Source of the DNA: Bacteroidota bacterium
GTDB taxonomy: Bacteria; Bacteroidota; Bacteroidia; Bacteroidales; GCA-2748055
Direction: 5' to 3'
DNA length: 16,523 nt
Assembly (NCBI GenBank): GCA_024244665.1
Contig: JAAEOI010000476.1
Coordinates: 1 to 16,523, forward strand
The position numbers and the translations under genes were made by a program. Under the pieces are notes generated by a model. The model saw only the letters and a program-made list of their open reading frames with translations, did no database searches and had not been told where the DNA came from. Shown in pieces: positions 13,970 through 16,523 of this stretch. The number at the start of each line of letters is the position of its first letter. The first letter of the stretch is position 1.

Positions 13970-15808
13970 CTATTTTCCAATACAATACAAATTCTTTGTC
14001 CCCCTCAGGTAGACCACTCCGTCGGCAAAGGCTGGCAGCGCAAACCCGGCCTCACCCAACTCCGGTTCCGCGATGATAGCTCCGGTTCTGTCGGCCTTTA
14101 TAATATGGGTAATCCCACCCTTGTCAATGACATATACTTTGCCTTCGGCAATCACAGGAGAGGACCAGATCTCATCATCAAACTCCTTCTCCCACTGCTT
14201 CTCCCCGGTTTTCCCATCATAACATACCACAACCCCGAAACTGGTGGCCATGTACATCAATCCATTGTGTGCAACCGGACTGCCAACCTCGGACATATAC
14301 TCGTCATCCTCCCAGACAAACTCTTCACTGCTTCTGGGATCGATCGCCACCGTCCTGGCATACTCCTGGGATGCATATACAAGTCCGCCGTCAAAAGCAA
14401 CAGAGGGCCCAACCTCACCCATCATGGCCTCCACTTTCCAGATTTCAGCTCCTGTCTGTAAATCATGACCCGACACATATGGATCGGCAGAGGTGACCAC
14501 CTGTATCTTTCCATCCACTTCAATAAGTGCGGGTGATGCCCACGAAATATGAACCGGCCGATCAACATCCCAGATGGTCTCTCCGTTTAAAGTATTAAGT
14601 GCCAGCATACGCCCTTTGGTGTTGGTATCGTACTGAACCACAATCCTGTTCTCCCAGACCTGGAGCGATGAGGAATGACCGTAATGGTTGTTGGGAACGC
14701 CCAGGTTTCTTCCCCAGAGCTGTTTCCCTTTCATGTCAAACGCCACTATGTTGCCTGTGGCAAAAATGGCATAGACCCTGTTCCCGTCCACTACCATGGT
14801 AGAGGCTGCCAGACCGGTATCATCGGTGACCCGGGGTGGAGTTGGGGGTGATCCCGGAATATCCTTCACCTCCTGCTCCCAGATGAGCTGACCCGTATTC
14901 CGATTGTAACATGCCACGATGCAGGCAGCTTTGTCACCCCCGGAGATAAAAATTTTATCATCCCAAATCACCGGAGAATTGTATCCCGGTTTGGAGAAGG
15001 CTACTTTCCATTTAACATTCTGTCCCGATGGCCCGTTCCAGCTTTCAGGAATATTTTTGTGGTAGGAGACACCCTGTCCCATATAGCCCCTGAAGGTTGC
15101 ATGGTTCTTCTTAAAATTGTCCCGATTGAAGGCAATGCCTGAAGGTGCGGATACCGGGGCCTTCACAGCAGCAGGTTCCACCTGATCAGCCTCCGTTTCT
15201 GCGGCAGCCACATCCGGGATGCTGTCTCCGGCAGCGGCCGACTCAGCCGGAGTGGATTGCTCCCCAGGAAATACCTCGACCACCTCAACTCCGCCAATCT
15301 CCTCAACCGGCTCCCCGCTCCCGGCCATCCGTTCATAATCAGTGAGATAATCGTTGGTCAGGATCGCTGCAACCAACGAAAGACCAAGGATTAGTCCACC
15401 CGACAAAAAGAGCCAGTACTGGGCATTGGCTCTGGCCTTCAAAAGCTCCTCGGTCTTCTCCTCCGGGGGCTCGATAGCAGCCCTCAGATCGGTATAAAAC
15501 TTTAGTGAAACCGCAAGAACGATGCCGCCGATCAAAAGCAGCCATGTCCCGGTCTTCACCTGCCACCGACTGGTGAAGTAGGCTTTCCTGGCCAGCAGGT
15601 CGAAGTTTCTGATCTCCTGTTTCATCTCTTCGTTATTGGGCTCCTGGGAGAGGCGTTTCACAAGCGCTTCGATGGTCTGGCTCTCCAGGGGCTCATTCTG
15701 CTTCATGTGCCAGAAATTCAGGATCAGTAGCAGGGCCACGACTCCGCAAAAGATCCCGGAAATCAGGGCCGCCCGGTAAAACAGTTTTATTTTTTTCTCT
15801 TTATCCAT
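13970..15808 (-). CDS. Membrane-anchored PQQ-type beta-propeller protein
   Basis: This is a 612-residue protein from ATG at 15808. It has three membrane helices at about 12-32, 86-104 and 131-151. The basic N-terminus (MDKEKKIK) suggests N-inside topology, which puts the C-terminal part in the periplasm. A Pro/Ala/Glu-rich linker (about 160-230) leads to an ATFRG motif (238-242), then eight propeller repeats from about 275 to the end, with the usual SPxVxxGxVYxxxxxGxxxAxDxxTGxxxWxxE pattern. The eight blades match the smaller exported propeller encoded at the other side of the AT-rich segment. No PQQ ligands can be assigned by eye, so cofactor binding is unproven. It sits between a membrane polyferredoxin and the NuoEF-like gene, so it may be the periplasmic or membrane part of that redox system, as scaffold, sensor or dehydrogenase. 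Confidence 0.87.
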   Translation of the reverse strand: MDKEKKIKLFYRAALISGIFCGVVALLLILNFWHMKQNEPLESQTIEALVKRLSQEPNNEEMKQEIRNFDLLARKAYFTSRWQVKTGTWLLLIGGIVLAVSLKFYTDLRAAIEPPEEKTEELLKARANAQYWLFLSGGLILGLSLVAAILTNDYLTDYERMAGSGEPVEEIGGVEVVEVFPGEQSTPAESAAAGDSIPDVAAAETEADQVEPAAVKAPVSAPSGIAFNRDNFKKNHATFRGYMGQGVSYHKNIPESWNGPSGQNVKWKVAFSKPGYNSPVIWDDKIFISGGDKAACIVACYNRNTGQLIWEQEVKDIPGSPPTPPRVTDDTGLAASTMVVDGNRVYAIFATGNIVAFDMKGKQLWGRNLGVPNNHYGHSSSLQVWENRIVVQYDTNTKGRMLALNTLNGETIWDVDRPVHISWASPALIEVDGKIQVVTSADPYVSGHDLQTGAEIWKVEAMMGEVGPSVAFDGGLVYASQEYARTVAIDPRSSEEFVWEDDEYMSEVGSPVAHNGLMYMATSFGVVVCYDGKTGEKQWEKEFDDEIWSSPVIAEGKVYVIDKGGITHIIKADRTGAIIAEPELGEAGFALPAFADGVVYLRGTKNLYCIGK

Positions 15809-15838
15809 AACTCAATTTTCCAATTACATTTGTTTCGC

Positions 15839-15866
15839 ACTGAGTACTGATCCCTGAGAACTGAAA
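15839..15866. repeat. Diverged heptanucleotide array after the polyferredoxin gene
   Basis: Four period-7 units (cactgag, tactgat, ccctgag, aactgaa) directly follow the TAG stop at 15867 on the minus strand. There they read TTTCAGT, TCTCAGG, GATCAGT, ACTCAGT and then GCGAAAC. The same layout (TAG, heptads, G-A/C-GAAA) occurs at 13933-13967, so the two arrays are related. Confidence 0.7.
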
Positions 15867-16523
15867 CTAGGTACTTCTATCCACCGGACAATAATCCATA
15901 CACCTCCCGCAGGAGAAGCAATCCACCTTGTGAGGTTCGTAATCCTCTTTGCGGCGGAACACCACCTGGTTCATCAGGGTAATACCCAGGGCCAGTCCGA
16001 TAAAACCTCCCAGGGCCCGGCCTCCCTTTTTAAACTTCGCCCTGATCAGTGAGGCCTGGTCCACCAGTTCCTCAAAGGTATCGCCCGATTCAAGGAAGGC
16101 CTGGATATCCAGGTTCTCCTCATCCTCCCTCAACTCAGGGTTACTGATCATCAGCTCAGCCAGGTAGACATCGGGGTGCACCCTGCTCAGGAATACGTGA
16201 GACTTTGAACCAATCCAGCCACCGCCGAATACCAGCAGCGGGATCAATGCAATGTAGAGGATGAACCTTCTCAGGTTTTTCCTGGTCACTTCAGGTTTCC
16301 TGTAGGCCGGATCAACCGGCACCTCGATGGCATCGAACGGACAGGAATCCTTGCATAGTTTGCACGAGATACACTCCGAGGGGGTAATGCTCAAGTGCCA
16401 TCTGGAGAACTTCGACATCCAGCCAAGCAACACGCCATAGGGGCAGAATACCCTGCAGTAGGGACGGGCATAAAACATCCCCAGCATAAGGAAGGTAATG
16501 CCCAGGAAGATCATCAAAAAGGG
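15867..16523 (-). CDS. NosR/NapH-type membrane polyferredoxin, partial (5' end off the window)
   Basis: The frame is open to the right edge, with 218 residues seen; an in-frame Met near the edge is probably internal. A membrane helix runs into RPYCRVFCPYGVLLG (C23, C27 of the fragment), the Cys-x3-Cys-Pro motif of NosR/NapH/CcoG-type proteins. A [4Fe-4S] motif (C51, C54, C57, C61-P) with FDAIEVP, a helix at about 88-106, a charged acidic region, another hydrophobic stretch and a second [4Fe-4S] motif (C202, C205, C208, C212-P) follow, six residues before the end. Such proteins pass electrons across or along the inner membrane. A periplasmic FMN-binding part, as in NosR, could lie beyond the edge. 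It is the most upstream gene seen in the redox operon and probably links its cytoplasmic flavoproteins to the membrane. No nitrous oxide or nitrate reductase genes are seen, so the NosR likeness is structural only. Confidence 0.85.
   Translation of the reverse strand, partial: PFLMIFLGITFLMLGMFYARPYCRVFCPYGVLLGWMSKFSRWHLSITPSECISCKLCKDSCPFDAIEVPVDPAYRKPEVTRKNLRRFILYIALIPLLVFGGGWIGSKSHVFLSRVHPDVYLAELMISNPELREDEENLDIQAFLESGDTFEELVDQASLIRAKFKKGGRALGGFIGLALGITLMNQVVFRRKEDYEPHKVDCFSCGRCMDYCPVDRST

Noticed and set aside
15867..16523. Nitrous oxide or nitrate reduction cluster (NosR/NapH)
   Set aside because: Only the membrane ferredoxin architecture matches. No nosZ, nosD, napA or related genes are in the window.

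Overview
The window reads as a piece of a Bacteroidetes chromosome, probably an uncultured or environmental Bacteroidales/Marinilabiliales-like lineage. This is inferred from the gene families, the weak use of Shine-Dalgarno sites and a TAnnTTTG-type promoter element; no rRNA or marker gene is present. Every gene I can support lies on the minus strand, so transcription runs from the right edge to the left edge. No tRNA, rRNA, CRISPR array, integrase or transposase was seen.

Right block (about 9859-16523, roughly half G+C): four co-directional redox genes. In transcription order they are a NosR/NapH-type membrane polyferredoxin (cut by the window edge), a three-helix membrane protein with a large PQQ-type beta-propeller, a NuoE+NuoF fusion with an extra [2Fe-2S] domain and two C-terminal [4Fe-4S] clusters (HydB/BfuB-like), and a flavoprotein with a NuoG-like N-terminus, a GltD-like core and a ferredoxin-like C-terminus. 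Together they look like a HydABC/StnABC-type, possibly electron-bifurcating, NADH module tied to a membrane ferredoxin and a periplasmic propeller. No hydrogenase H-cluster is present. The flavoprotein appears to lack the second (NAD(P)H) Rossmann domain. The spacers between these genes are filled with 7- or 8-nt tandem repeats placed right after TAG stop codons.

Middle block (about 5454-9858): a clearly AT-rich stretch, at about 25-30% G+C in lines counted by hand against 52-55% in the flanks. It holds a 32-residue lysine-rich protein, a MalT-like LuxR regulator split by one in-frame TAA, a terminator-like hairpin, a 69-residue conserved-looking protein, an outer-membrane-like beta-barrel protein, and the fused scar of a toxin-antitoxin locus (DUF6364-type antitoxin start joined to a PIN-toxin end). 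It looks acquired, and may interrupt what was a longer operon.

Left block (about 1-5453, roughly half G+C): an exported eight-repeat beta-propeller protein, a GT4 glycosyltransferase with an N-terminal CGNC motif, a LolD/MacB-type ABC ATPase and its FtsX-type permease. The genes are spaced 4-20 nt apart, so they are almost certainly one operon. The permease runs off the left edge and carries two in-frame tandem repeats (12-nt and 21-nt units). The two most distinctive themes are the redox module with its changed cofactor sites and short tandem repeats at several scales.
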